From the NCBI GenBank assembly GCA_019075865.1, contig JAGXAN010000012.1:16089-80088 (forward strand): a DNA stretch of 64,000 nt, in the 5' to 3' direction. Made by a program: the position numbers and the translations under genes. Numbering within the stretch: the first letter of the stretch is position 1; each line of letters begins with the position of its first letter. Below the pieces are notes generated by a model. It was not told the DNA's origin. It saw nothing but the letters and a program-made list of their open reading frames with translations, and searched no databases. The stretch is from Hyphomicrobiales bacterium (GTDB taxonomy: Bacteria > Pseudomonadota > Alphaproteobacteria > Rhizobiales > Beijerinckiaceae). This document shows, piece after piece, positions 1 to 8,387 of the stretch.

Positions 1-27
1 AGATAAATAAATAACGGAGGAAGCAAT

Positions 28-891
28 ATGTCGGCAGGTAGGATCAAGCAGGTGCTCAGCGCCCTCGGCTTTGCAGCCATGGCCTTTGCCATGGTGCCAG
101 CGGCAGCTTCGGCTGACGATGCGAAGCCGGCTGCCACTGAGGCCGCCTATGTTCCAAAGGGCATTCCAGCGCCCGCCGGCAGCGTCTTCAAGACATTGTT
201 CTCCGGTTATCAGTTCCGCAGCGCAGACACCCGCGCCATGCAGGACGATGATTTCTCCAATCCGGGAATGCTCTCGGTTGAAGCTGCGACCTCCGAGTGG
301 TCGCATGTCGATGGCGAGGCCGGCAAGTCCTGCGCTTCCTGCCATGCCGATCCGGCCAAGACGATGCACGGCGTTGGCACCCACTATCCGCGCTGGAACA
401 AAGTGCTGGAGCGCCCGGTCACGCTCGAACAGCAGATCAACCTCTGCCGCACCAATAATATGAAAGCCAAACCTTGGGCTTTCAACTCCGAAAACCTGAC
501 CAACATGACCACTTTCGTGCGCTATCAGTCGCGCGGCTTGCCGGTGGCCGTCAAGGTCGACGGGCCGATGTCGGTCTGGTTCGACAAGGGCAAATCTCTA
601 TATTATCAGCGTATTGGCCAACTCGACATGGCCTGTTCGAACTGCCACGAGAAATATTACGGCAAGCACATCCGCGCGGATCTGCTCAGCCAGGGTCAGA
701 CCAATGATTTCCCGACCTATCGCTTGAAGTCGCAGCATCTGGTTCCGGTCGAGAAGCGCTTTCAGGGCTGCATGGCCAAGGTGCGGGCCAAGCCCTATAA
801 AATTTTCTCTGACAATATGATCGCCCTGGAAGTCTATACGGCTTGGCGTGGCAATGGGCTGCCGGTGGAAACCCCCGGCGTCCGCAACTAA
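28..891 (+). CDS. soxA: SoxA, diheme c-type cytochrome of the SoxAX complex
   Basis: SoxA works with SoxX in the periplasm to couple thiosulfate oxidatively to the carrier SoxYZ. The 287-residue product begins with a signal peptide ending near residue 29 (AAASA). It has two CxxCH haem motifs, C102-C105-H106 and C203-C206-H207, and the conserved active-site cysteine C248 in an ERF/KRFxGC-type context. That spacing and the C-terminal region after FQGC are typical of diheme SoxA. A GGAGGAA ribosome site at 16-22 sets the start. soxB, soxC and soxD follow on the same strand; soxX, soxY and soxZ are not in the window and probably lie just upstream. Identification is very secure. Confidence 0.95.
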   Translation: MSAGRIKQVLSALGFAAMAFAMVPAAASADDAKPAATEAAYVPKGIPAPAGSVFKTLFSGYQFRSADTRAMQDDDFSNPGMLSVEAATSEWSHVDGEAGKSCASCHADPAKTMHGVGTHYPRWNKVLERPVTLEQQINLCRTNNMKAKPWAFNSENLTNMTTFVRYQSRGLPVAVKVDGPMSVWFDKGKSLYYQRIGQLDMACSNCHEKYYGKHIRADLLSQGQTNDFPTYRLKSQHLVPVEKRFQGCMAKVRAKPYKIFSDNMIALEVYTAWRGNGLPVETPGVRN

Positions 892-967
892 CAAAAGAGT
901 CCAAACGTGTTTCGTTGCTTGCCAGTTTGGCGGGCCGGCGGAGCCTTATCCAACGGGAAGTGAAATC

Positions 968-2656
968 ATGTTATCACGTCGCGAATTCGCACAGATTGCT
1001 GCTGCCACCATGGGCATTGCCAGTCTGCCGGTTGGCTCAACCCGGGCGCTGGCTCAGCAAAAGATGACCCAAGCCGATTTGCTTGATTTCAAATCCGTCG
1101 GCAATGTCACGCTGGTGCATGTCACCGACATTCACGGGCAATTGATGCCGACCTATTTCCGCGAACCCTCGGAAAACTATGGCGTGGGTGCTGACAAGGG
1201 TCAGCCGCCACATATCACGGGCAAGGACTACCTCAGTCACTTTGGCGTCAAGGCGGGCTCTCCCACCGCCTATGCGCTGACTTGCGACGGCTTTGAGGGC
1301 CTTGCCCGTACCTATGGCAAAATCGGCGGCCTCGACCGCATCGCCACCGTGGTCAAAGCGATCCGGGCCGAGCGCGGCGACAAGATGGTGCTGCTCGATG
1401 GCGGTGACACCTTGCAGGGCTCCTGGGGTTCGTTGCAATCCAAGGGGCAGGACATGCTCGATTGCATGGCGCTGCTGAAGCCTGACGCGATGACCGCCCA
1501 TTGGGAATTCACCTATGGACAGGACCGCGTTCAGGAAATCGTCAAGAACCTCGCCTACCCCTTCCTCGCGATGAATGTGCATGACGCCCAATGGGGTGAT
1601 CCGATATTCAAGCCGCAGGTGATGCTGGAGCGCGGCGGCGTCAAGATCGCTGTGCTGGGCCAGGCATTCCCCTTCTGCCCGATCGCCCACCCGCGTTACA
1701 TGATGCCCGATTGGTCGTTCGGTATCCACGAAGGCGAAGTGCAAAAGCAGGTGGACGCTGCGCGCAAGGCCGGTGCCGGCCTCGTCGTGCTGCTTTCGCA
1801 CAATGGCTATGACGTCGACAAGAAACTCGCCTCGCGGATCAAGGGGCTGGATGTGGTTTTGACCGGCCACACCCACGATTCAACCCCGACCGTACAAATG
1901 GTTGGCAAGACCTTGATGGTCGCTTCCGGGTCCTCGGGCAAATTTGTGTCGCGCCTCGATCTGGACGTGCAGAACGGCGAGATCAAGAGCTTTGCCTATC
2001 GGCTGATCCCCATGTTCGCCGATGTCATCGCCCCGGACGCCGAAATGGCAGCCAAGATCACGCAAGTGCGCAAGCCCTATGTGGAAAAGCTCAACACCGT
2101 GCTCGGCACCACCGACTCGCTTTTGTATCGGCGCGGCAATTTCAATGGCACCATGGACGACATGATCTGCCAGGCGCTGCTGGAAGAACGCGACGCGGAA
2201 ATCGCGCTCTCGCCGGGCTTCCGCTGGGGCACCAGCCTGCTGCCAGGCCAGAACATCACTTTTGATGATCTGGCCAATGAAACCGCCATCACCTACCCCA
2301 CCTCCTACCGGAATACGATGAGCGGTTCGCAGTTGAAGGATGTGCTGGAGGACATTGCCGACAACCTGTTCAACACCGACCCCTATTACCAACAGGGCGG
2401 CGACATGGTGCGCGTCGGCGGTCTCGGTTACACCATTGATATCAATCAAAAAATGGGCTCGCGCATTTCCAACATGGAAATTCTCAAAACCGGAAAAGCC
2501 ATTGACCCGGCCACCAATTATTCGGTCGCCGGTTGGGCCAGCGTCCAGAAGGACGTGAAAGGCCCTGCCATTTGGGATGTGGTTTCTGACCACCTCAAAA
2601 AGCACAAAACCGTGAAACTCGCCCCCAACCGCTCCGTCAAAGTGGTTGGTGCCTGA
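968..2656 (+). CDS. soxB: SoxB, thiosulfohydrolase
   Basis: SoxB hydrolyses the terminal sulfone from SoxYZ-bound thiosulfate intermediates, releasing sulfate in the periplasm. The 562-residue product has a twin-arginine signal (SRREF at residues 3-7) and the dinuclear-metal motifs of the calcineurin/5'-nucleotidase superfamily: DIHGQ near 54-58, GGDT near 145-148, HWEFTYG near 178-184, then LSHNGYDVD and GHTHD further on. The open frame extends upstream to 848 inside soxA, but the ATG at 968 is chosen: a GGGAAG site at 955-960 precedes it and it begins exactly at the Tat signal. Length matches known SoxB proteins. Confidence 0.95.
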   Translation: MLSRREFAQIAAATMGIASLPVGSTRALAQQKMTQADLLDFKSVGNVTLVHVTDIHGQLMPTYFREPSENYGVGADKGQPPHITGKDYLSHFGVKAGSPTAYALTCDGFEGLARTYGKIGGLDRIATVVKAIRAERGDKMVLLDGGDTLQGSWGSLQSKGQDMLDCMALLKPDAMTAHWEFTYGQDRVQEIVKNLAYPFLAMNVHDAQWGDPIFKPQVMLERGGVKIAVLGQAFPFCPIAHPRYMMPDWSFGIHEGEVQKQVDAARKAGAGLVVLLSHNGYDVDKKLASRIKGLDVVLTGHTHDSTPTVQMVGKTLMVASGSSGKFVSRLDLDVQNGEIKSFAYRLIPMFADVIAPDAEMAAKITQVRKPYVEKLNTVLGTTDSLLYRRGNFNGTMDDMICQALLEERDAEIALSPGFRWGTSLLPGQNITFDDLANETAITYPTSYRNTMSGSQLKDVLEDIADNLFNTDPYYQQGGDMVRVGGLGYTIDINQKMGSRISNMEILKTGKAIDPATNYSVAGWASVQKDVKGPAIWDVVSDHLKKHKTVKLAPNRSVKVVGA

Positions 2657-2699
2657 ACCCGAATATAATGAGCCAAATCTCTAAACGTGGAGAATTTCA

Positions 2700-3965
2700 G
2701 TGAAAAAACCCAGTGACTCCCGCGCGCCAGCGCAGGTCTCCCGCCGCGCCATGCTGGCAGCCAGCACGGCGGCGCTCGGTCTGGCGGGCACGCGCGCCGC
2801 TCAGGCGGAGCAGAAGCCGCTAACCGTGTCCGAATGGGCCACCCAACTCGGTCGCCCGGTCGACGATCATGCCTACGGCGTGCCATCCAAGTTTGAAGCC
2901 GGCGTCATTCGCCGCCGCGTCGACTGGTTGACCGCCACCGCCGAAAGTTCGGTGGCCTTCACCCCGCTGGCCGCGCTTGAGGGTATCATCACCCCGAATG
3001 GTCTCGGTTTCATCCGCGACCATGGCGGCACGCCCGACATCGACCCCGCCCAGCACCGTCTGGTGATCGAGGGCCTGGTCGAAAAGCCGCTGATTTTCAC
3101 GCTGGAGGACATCAAGCGTTTCCCGCGCGTCAATCGCATCCATTTCTGCGAATGCGCCGCCAATAGCGCCATGGAAAACAACGGCCCGCAGATGCAGGCG
3201 GTGCAATATTCGCACGGCATGGTGCACAATGCCATGTACACCGGCGTCTTGCTGAAAACCCTGCTCGAAGCGGTCGGCCTCAAGCCGAATGCCAAATATG
3301 TGATGCCCGAAGGCGGCGACGCTTCCGGCCTCACCCGCACCATCCCGCTCGACAAGGCGCTGGATGATTGCATGATTGCCTACAACATGAACGGCGAAGC
3401 CCTGCACCCCGGCCACGGTTATCCGATGCGCCTCGTTGTGCCCGGTTGGCAGGCGAATATGTGGGTGAAATGGATTCGCCGCATCAAGGTTGGTGACGAG
3501 CCTTTCATGACCCACGAAGAGACCGCCAAATACACATCCCTGATGAAGGACGGCCGCTCGCGCATGTTCACCTGGCCGATGGATGCCAAATCCGTCATCA
3601 CCAGCCCGGCGCCCGAAGCACCCTGGATGTCCAAGGGCCAGAACGTCATCTCAGGCATTGCCTGGTCTGGCCGTGGCACGATCAAGCAGGTCGATGTTTC
3701 GCTCGATGGCGGCAAGAATTGGGTGAAAGCCCAGATCGAGGGGCCGGTTCTGCCTTTCTCCATGGTGCGCTTTTACGTCAACACAGACTGGAACGGCGAT
3801 GAATTGCTGCTGCAATCGCGCGCCCATGACAATACGGGCTATGTGCAGCCCACCAAAAATATGCTCCGCGCCATCCGTGGCCGCAGCTTCAACTACCACA
3901 ATAACGGAATTCAAACCTGGCAGGTCCGCAAAATCGGAGAGGTTAACAATGTCGAAGTTTCGTAA
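2700..3965 (+). CDS. soxC: SoxC, molybdopterin sulfur dehydrogenase subunit
   Basis: SoxC is the molybdenum-cofactor subunit of the SoxCD sulfur dehydrogenase, which oxidises the SoxY-bound sulfane sulfur by six electrons. The 421-residue product starts at GTG 2700 with GGAG at 2689-2692. The start is supported by the Tat signal it exposes (SRRAML, residues 14-19). The sulfite-oxidase fold region carries FCECAANS near 149-156; C152 is the likely molybdenum ligand by analogy with the xECxGN motif. The C-terminal half is the dimerisation domain. The stop overlaps soxD by 17 bases, so the two are translationally coupled. Presence of SoxCD predicts complete oxidation to sulfate without sulfur globules. 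Confidence 0.93.
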   Translation: MKKPSDSRAPAQVSRRAMLAASTAALGLAGTRAAQAEQKPLTVSEWATQLGRPVDDHAYGVPSKFEAGVIRRRVDWLTATAESSVAFTPLAALEGIITPNGLGFIRDHGGTPDIDPAQHRLVIEGLVEKPLIFTLEDIKRFPRVNRIHFCECAANSAMENNGPQMQAVQYSHGMVHNAMYTGVLLKTLLEAVGLKPNAKYVMPEGGDASGLTRTIPLDKALDDCMIAYNMNGEALHPGHGYPMRLVVPGWQANMWVKWIRRIKVGDEPFMTHEETAKYTSLMKDGRSRMFTWPMDAKSVITSPAPEAPWMSKGQNVISGIAWSGRGTIKQVDVSLDGGKNWVKAQIEGPVLPFSMVRFYVNTDWNGDELLLQSRAHDNTGYVQPTKNMLRAIRGRSFNYHNNGIQTWQVRKIGEVNNVEVS

Positions 3966-4629
3966 TTTCGCACTCGCGGCGATTATAGCGCTGCCATCGG
4001 TTGCCTTTGCAGCCGAGGCCGCCAAGCCGGTTTCGAAGGTAGCGGCCAAGGACTATGGTCTTGGCACCCCGGCAACGCTGGATATGTACAAGGCCTATCT
4101 GATCGACGTGCGCCCCGACGGTCAGGGCGCGCCGGTCGGCAAGGGCACGGTCAAGGAAGGCGAAAAGCTTTTTGGTGACCAATGCTCTTCCTGCCACGGT
4201 GATTTTGGCGAAGGCGTCGGCAAATTCCCCGTGCTGATGGGCGGCGAGGGCACGCTGACACGCGACCACCCTGTCAAGACCATTGGCTCGTATTGGCCTT
4301 ATGCCTCGACGTTGTTCGATTATATTGACCGCGCCATGCCTTTCCCCATGCCCAAGAGCCTGACCCCGGATCAGGTTTACAGCATTACCGATTGGCTGTT
4401 GAACCAGAACAACATCGTCAAGGATGATTTTGTGCTGACCAATGAAAACATTGGCACCATCAAAATGCCCAATGGCAACGGCTTTTATATGGATGATCGC
4501 AAGGTCGCTGAAAAGTCGTTCTGGAACGCCAATGCCTGCATGAAAAACTGCAAGCCAACGGTAGCCGTGACCGCCAAGGCAATATCCCTCAATGATCCGC
4601 CAAAGGATGCCAAAGCCGCCGCGAAGTAA
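3949..4629 (+). CDS. soxD: SoxD, cytochrome c subunit of sulfur dehydrogenase (short form)
   Basis: SoxD is the electron-accepting cytochrome partner of SoxC. The 226-residue product has a signal peptide (residues 1-22) and one CxxCH haem site, C79-C82-H83. The surrounding conserved blocks GEGVGKFPVL, GSYWPYASTLFDYI and CMKNCKP are characteristic of SoxD. GGAGAGG at 3936-3942 sets the start inside the end of soxC. The protein is clearly shorter than the roughly 380-residue diheme SoxD of Paracoccus; only the first cytochrome domain and the C-terminal CxxxC segment are present. I see no frameshift, so this looks like a native monohaem form. Confidence 0.9.
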   Translation: MSKFRNFALAAIIALPSVAFAAEAAKPVSKVAAKDYGLGTPATLDMYKAYLIDVRPDGQGAPVGKGTVKEGEKLFGDQCSSCHGDFGEGVGKFPVLMGGEGTLTRDHPVKTIGSYWPYASTLFDYIDRAMPFPMPKSLTPDQVYSITDWLLNQNNIVKDDFVLTNENIGTIKMPNGNGFYMDDRKVAEKSFWNANACMKNCKPTVAVTAKAISLNDPPKDAKAAAK

Positions 4630-4683
4630 TAGCGTCAACCCTTGCAAAAGGGATCATCGTGGAGAAGATTATTTTGGACAAAC

Positions 4684-4700
4684 TTACTCAAGCAGAGTAA
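4684..4700. promoter_or_regulatory. 17-bp inverted repeat between soxD and the DsrE-like gene
   Basis: TTACTC (4684-4689) and GAGTAA (4695-4700) form a perfect 6-bp inverted repeat around AAGCA, 50 bases before the DsrE-like start. Its size and position fit an operator for an ArsR- or similar winged-helix regulator of the downstream sulfide module, but no such regulator is in the window. A weak CCCTT/AAGGG stem lies at 4639-4652 just after soxD. Confidence 0.4.
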
Positions 4701-4749
4701 CTTGCCAACCTTAATTCATTGAAAGATATGGCTCAATACGGAGGATCCC

Positions 4750-5199
4750 ATGGAACGGCGTAATTTTTTTCGCACAATGATGCTGGCTGCCGCGAGCGGC
4801 GCGACGATATTCTCGGCGCGCGGAAAAGCCTCGGCCGCCACCCATGTGTCCAAGGTTGTCTATCACCTCGATGATGTCGCCAAAGTCAATTTCGTCGTTG
4901 AAAACAACATGACGCAGCACATTACCGGTGTGGGTGGTCCAAAGAATGTGAAAATGGCACTGGTGGTGCTGGGGCCTGCACTGGCTTCTTTTAAATGGTC
5001 GGGAGCCGACGCCGGAATGGCCGGCAAGTTGCAGGAATTGCACAGTCAGGGCGTTGAATTGAACGCCTGTTCCAACACCATGAAGAAAATGAACATTACC
5101 TTGAAGGACCTGTTGCCGGGCTTTATACCCGCCGTTAATGGCGGCAATGTCCGGCTTGTCGAATTGCAGAACCACGGTTACGCCTATCTGCGACCCTAG
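4750..5199 (+). CDS. Exported DsrE-family sulfur carrier-like protein
   Basis: This 149-residue protein has a twin-arginine-like leader (ERRNFF, residues 2-7, followed by an alanine-rich stretch to about 30), so it probably acts in the periplasm. The mature part has the DsrE/F-like fold pattern: KVVYHLDD at the first strand, ALVVLGPALASF in the middle and a single cysteine C107 in an NACSNTM motif near the place of the sulfur-carrying cysteine of DsrE/TusD proteins. A GGAGG site at 4740-4744 sets the start. It lies between soxD and a YeeE/YedE pair, suggesting that it hands sulfane sulfur to or from that transporter. That role is inferred. Confidence 0.75.
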   Translation: MERRNFFRTMMLAAASGATIFSARGKASAATHVSKVVYHLDDVAKVNFVVENNMTQHITGVGGPKNVKMALVVLGPALASFKWSGADAGMAGKLQELHSQGVELNACSNTMKKMNITLKDLLPGFIPAVNGGNVRLVELQNHGYAYLRP

Positions 5200-5261
5200 G
5201 ATGTTGACAGCAAATTCGTTTTAATGAATGTGTTGTACATCCGGCCTTGATGGAGATTTGG

Positions 5262-5678
5262 ATGTACAGCATAATGCCCGCAATTATTGGCGGAGTTTTG
5301 ATTGGTGCCGCTTCAGTATTGCTGATGGCGCTCTCCGGCCGGATTGCAGGCATCAGCGGAATCGCCGGGGGCCTGATGCGTCCGGCAAACCGTGTGGATG
5401 GCGCCTGGCGCTTCATGTTTGTTTCGGGCCTGATTATCGGCCCGATTCTAGTCCAGAAAATCGTCGGCCTCAAGGTTTACGGCGCGCCCACCATGTCCAC
5501 GCCCGTGCTCGCGCTGGCGGGCCTGTTTGTTGGCGTTGGCACCGCGCTGAGCGCGGGATGCACCAGCGGCCATGGCGTTTGCGGCATCGCCCGCCTTTCA
5601 AAGCGCTCCATTGCGGCAGTTATCACCTTCATGACGATGGGTGCTCTCACCGTTTATTTCATCCGCCACATTTTGTGA
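5262..5678 (+). CDS. YeeE/YedE-family transporter, first half
   Basis: A 138-residue membrane protein with about four hydrophobic segments. It contains the YeeE/YedE signature GCTSGHGVCGI near the C-terminal third; family members such as TsuA move thiosulfate or related sulfur compounds through cysteine-lined channels. Two ATGs are possible (5250 and 5262). 5262 is chosen because GGAG at 5252-5255 is correctly spaced from it. The partner half-transporter begins 10 bases after its stop, a common split arrangement. Confidence 0.85.
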   Translation: MYSIMPAIIGGVLIGAASVLLMALSGRIAGISGIAGGLMRPANRVDGAWRFMFVSGLIIGPILVQKIVGLKVYGAPTMSTPVLALAGLFVGVGTALSAGCTSGHGVCGIARLSKRSIAAVITFMTMGALTVYFIRHIL

Positions 5679-5688
5679 CAGGCCAGAC

Positions 5689-6162
5689 ATGCAGATAACC
5701 GCAAAACCTTTGATCGCCGCACTCGCGGCAGGCACCCTTTTCGGTTCAGGTCTGGCCGTTGCCGGCATGACCCAACCCCGCATCGTTCAGGATTTTCTTG
5801 ACCCGTTCGGTCATTGGAATCCGGCCCTGATGTTTGTGATGGGCTGCGCGCTTCTGGTCGCCATGGTTGGATTTCGCTTGGCGTTTCGGCGCTCCAAGCC
5901 CTTCTGGGCCGGTCAATTCCATCTCCCGACCGCGCGTGATCTTGACGCACCCCTATTGATTGGCTCGGCGCTTTTTGGCATTGGCTGGGGCCTTGGCGGC
6001 TATTGCCCTGGCCCGGCCATCGCATCGCTGCCCAGCCTCAATACCGGCGTGCTGGTATTTGTGGCTGCCATGATGGCCAGCACCTTCGCCACACACTATC
6101 TGCGTACCCGCAACCGGGTGAAAACACCGGTTGCAAATCTTGAAATTTCCCCCGCTGAATGA
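5689..6162 (+). CDS. YeeE/YedE-family (DUF6691-like) transporter, second half
   Basis: A 157-residue membrane protein with about four hydrophobic segments and the motif GWGLGGYCPGPA, which carries the cysteine equivalent to that in the first half. It pairs with the upstream 138-residue protein to make one YeeE/YedE-type channel. Its stop (6160-6162) overlaps an ATG of the next gene, so the sulfur module is translated as one unit. Family assignment is firm; the substrate (thiosulfate, sulfide or persulfide) cannot be told from sequence. Confidence 0.83.
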   Translation: MQITAKPLIAALAAGTLFGSGLAVAGMTQPRIVQDFLDPFGHWNPALMFVMGCALLVAMVGFRLAFRRSKPFWAGQFHLPTARDLDAPLLIGSALFGIGWGLGGYCPGPAIASLPSLNTGVLVFVAAMMASTFATHYLRTRNRVKTPVANLEISPAE

Positions 6163-6173
6163 CGGAGACTGTC

Positions 6174-7037
6174 ATGCATCCCGAAGCCCATTCGTTTTTT
6201 GACGAACCCACCAACACGGTAAGCTATGTCGTGCGCGATCCAGGCTCCAACGCCTGCGCCATCATCGATTCGGTGCTGAATTACGAAGCCGCTGCCGGAC
6301 GCACCAACACCGCCTCCGCCGACGCGATTATCGCTTATGTAAAAGCCAACAACCTCAACGTCGAGTGGATTCTGGACACCCACGTCCATGCCGATCACCT
6401 TTCCGCCGCGCCCTATTTGAAAAAAGCACTCGGCGGCAAAATGGCCATTGGTGCCGCCATCACCGTGGTGCAGAACGTGTTTGGCAAACTGTTCAACGCC
6501 GGAACCGAATTCCAGCGCGATGGCAGCCAGTTTGACCGCCTGCTCGAAGATGGCGCCAAGATCAAGGTTGGCACCATGGAAGGTTATGCCATGCACACGC
6601 CGGGCCACACCCCCGCCTGCATGACCTACGTATTCGGCGATGCCGCCTTTGTTGGCGACACTTTGTTCATGCCCGATTATGGTACGGCGCGCTGCGATTT
6701 CCCGGGTGGCGATGCGCATGTGCTGTATCGCTCGATCCAGAAAGTTTTTGCGCTTCCGCCCGAAACCCGCCTGTTCCTCTGCCATGATTACAAGGCACCC
6801 GGGCGCACGGAATTTCGTTGGGAAACCACGGTTGCTGAAGAGCGCGCGCATAATGTGCAAGTCCACGAAGGCGTCACCGAGGACGAATTCGTCACCTTCC
6901 GCCAAAAGCGTGACGCCCTGCTCGCCATGCCAGCGCTGATCGTGCCATCCGTGCAAGTCAACATGCGCGCGGGCAACCTGCCGCCCGCCGAAGAAAATGG
7001 CGTCAGCTACATCAAGGTGCCGATCAACAAACTGTAA
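6174..7037 (+). CDS. Persulfide dioxygenase-like MBL-fold metallo-hydrolase
   Basis: A metallo-beta-lactamase fold protein of 287 residues. Visible metal motifs are THVHADHLSA (HxHxDH), the TPGHTPAC histidine, GDTLFMPD and the FLCHDY histidine. This is the pattern of ETHE1/Blh-type persulfide dioxygenases, which oxidise glutathione persulfide to sulfite with O2. There is no fused rhodanese or DUF442 domain. The start at 6174 has GGAG at 6164-6167; an ATG at 6159 is also in frame but has poorer spacing. Its place before a sulfide:quinone oxidoreductase and a sulfite-type exporter supports a sulfide-to-sulfite detoxification route. Confidence 0.85.
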   Translation: MHPEAHSFFDEPTNTVSYVVRDPGSNACAIIDSVLNYEAAAGRTNTASADAIIAYVKANNLNVEWILDTHVHADHLSAAPYLKKALGGKMAIGAAITVVQNVFGKLFNAGTEFQRDGSQFDRLLEDGAKIKVGTMEGYAMHTPGHTPACMTYVFGDAAFVGDTLFMPDYGTARCDFPGGDAHVLYRSIQKVFALPPETRLFLCHDYKAPGRTEFRWETTVAEERAHNVQVHEGVTEDEFVTFRQKRDALLAMPALIVPSVQVNMRAGNLPPAEENGVSYIKVPINKL

Positions 7038-7104
7038 GCGCAAACAGCGCACCACGCCCAAATCAGACGACAAATAAAACAAGAAAACAATCAAAGGGAA
7101 CGAA

Positions 7105-8355
7105 ATGTCCAAGACGAATGAAAAGTCCAAGTTCACAGTCGTGATCGTGGGCGGTGGTGCCAGCGGTATAGCCAGCGCCTCCAGCCTGCTTTCACGCGAC
7201 AAGAAGCTGGATATTGCGATTATCGAACCGTCCGACAAACACTATTACCAGCCAGGCTGGACATTGGTGGGCGGCGGTATCTTCCAACCGGAGCAAACCT
7301 GCCGCGATACAGCCGACTTCATTCCCGATGCGGTGACATGGGTCAAGGGTGCTGTTGCCACCTTCAACCCTGCCGCCAACCAAGTTGTGCTCGAGGATGG
7401 CCGTGAAATTCAATACGAGGCACTCATCGTCGCCCCCGGAATCAAGCTGGATTGGAACGCCATCGAGGGTTTGCAAGAAACTTTGGGCAAGAATGGCGTA
7501 ACATCCAACTACCGGTTTGATCTCGCCCCCTACACCTGGCAATTGGTGCAAGGCCTCAAATCGGGCAAAGCGCTGTTCACCCAGCCACCCATGCCGATCA
7601 AATGCGCAGGTGCTCCGCAAAAGGCCCTGTATCTCTCCGGCGATTACTGGTTCCGCCATGGCCGGATCAACAACGTCAATATTGAATTCCACAATGCCGG
7701 CGGCGTGCTGTTTGGCGTGAAGGAATATGTGCCTGCGCTGATGGAATATATCCAGAAATACCGCGCCAATGTTCGTTTCATGAGCCGCCTCGTCAAAATT
7801 GATGGGCCCGCCCACAAGGCCTGGTTCGAGGTAACCAAGGATGGCGTCAAGACCATCGAAGAGCAAGACTTTGACATGATCCATGTCTGCCCGCCGCAGA
7901 CCGCGCCCGATTTCATCCGCTCGAGCCCGCTGGCCGATGCCGCCGGCTGGATTGAAGTCAAGCAGGACACGCTGCAGCACACCCGCTTTGCCAATATCTT
8001 CGGCCTCGGCGATGCTGGCTCGACACCCAATGCCAAAACAGCCGCTGCCGCCCGCAAACAAGCGCCGGTGGTATCGGCCAATGTCATCAGCCTGCTGGCC
8101 GGGCGACCGTTGACCGCAGCCTATGATGGCTATGGCTCCTGCCCACTGACGGTGGAGCGCGGCAAGATCGTGCTGGCCGAGTTCCTTTACGGCGGCAAAC
8201 TCGCCCCCTCCTTCCCGAAATGGCTCAACGACGGCACCAAGCCCACACGTCTCGCCTGGGCGTTGAAAGAGCGCTTTTTGCCGCCGCTTTACTGGCACGC
8301 CATGCTCAAGGGGCGCGAATGGCTGGCCAAGCCATTGAGCATAATCGCTGACTGA
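7105..8355 (+). CDS. sqr: Type II sulfide:quinone oxidoreductase
   Basis: Membrane-associated flavoprotein that oxidises sulfide to a persulfide and passes electrons to quinone. The 416-residue product has the FAD dinucleotide motif VVIVGGGASGI near residues 12-22. It matches the type II (human SQOR-like) class through PIKCAGAPQK with redox cysteine C167, the GLGDAGSTPNAKTAAA segment and a second redox cysteine C346 in DGYGSCPL. The two cysteines are 179 residues apart, almost the same as C201-C379 of the human enzyme. The persulfide formed would feed the upstream dioxygenase. Confidence 0.88.
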   Translation: MSKTNEKSKFTVVIVGGGASGIASASSLLSRDKKLDIAIIEPSDKHYYQPGWTLVGGGIFQPEQTCRDTADFIPDAVTWVKGAVATFNPAANQVVLEDGREIQYEALIVAPGIKLDWNAIEGLQETLGKNGVTSNYRFDLAPYTWQLVQGLKSGKALFTQPPMPIKCAGAPQKALYLSGDYWFRHGRINNVNIEFHNAGGVLFGVKEYVPALMEYIQKYRANVRFMSRLVKIDGPAHKAWFEVTKDGVKTIEEQDFDMIHVCPPQTAPDFIRSSPLADAAGWIEVKQDTLQHTRFANIFGLGDAGSTPNAKTAAAARKQAPVVSANVISLLAGRPLTAAYDGYGSCPLTVERGKIVLAEFLYGGKLAPSFPKWLNDGTKPTRLAWALKERFLPPLYWHAMLKGREWLAKPLSIIAD

Positions 8356-8387
8356 TCAACCCCAACGCTGCCAAAGGTATAACCCTG

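Noticed and set aside
7978..8041. Apparent loss of an SQR active-site cysteine in the GLGDAGS segment
   Set aside because: The second redox cysteine of the human enzyme aligns with C346 in YGSCPL, which is present; the GDA position is not the catalytic one.
7192..8298. Long open frame antisense to the sulfide:quinone oxidoreductase
   Set aside because: It mirrors the codon structure of a certain gene; antisense frames like this recur opposite most GC-rich genes here.
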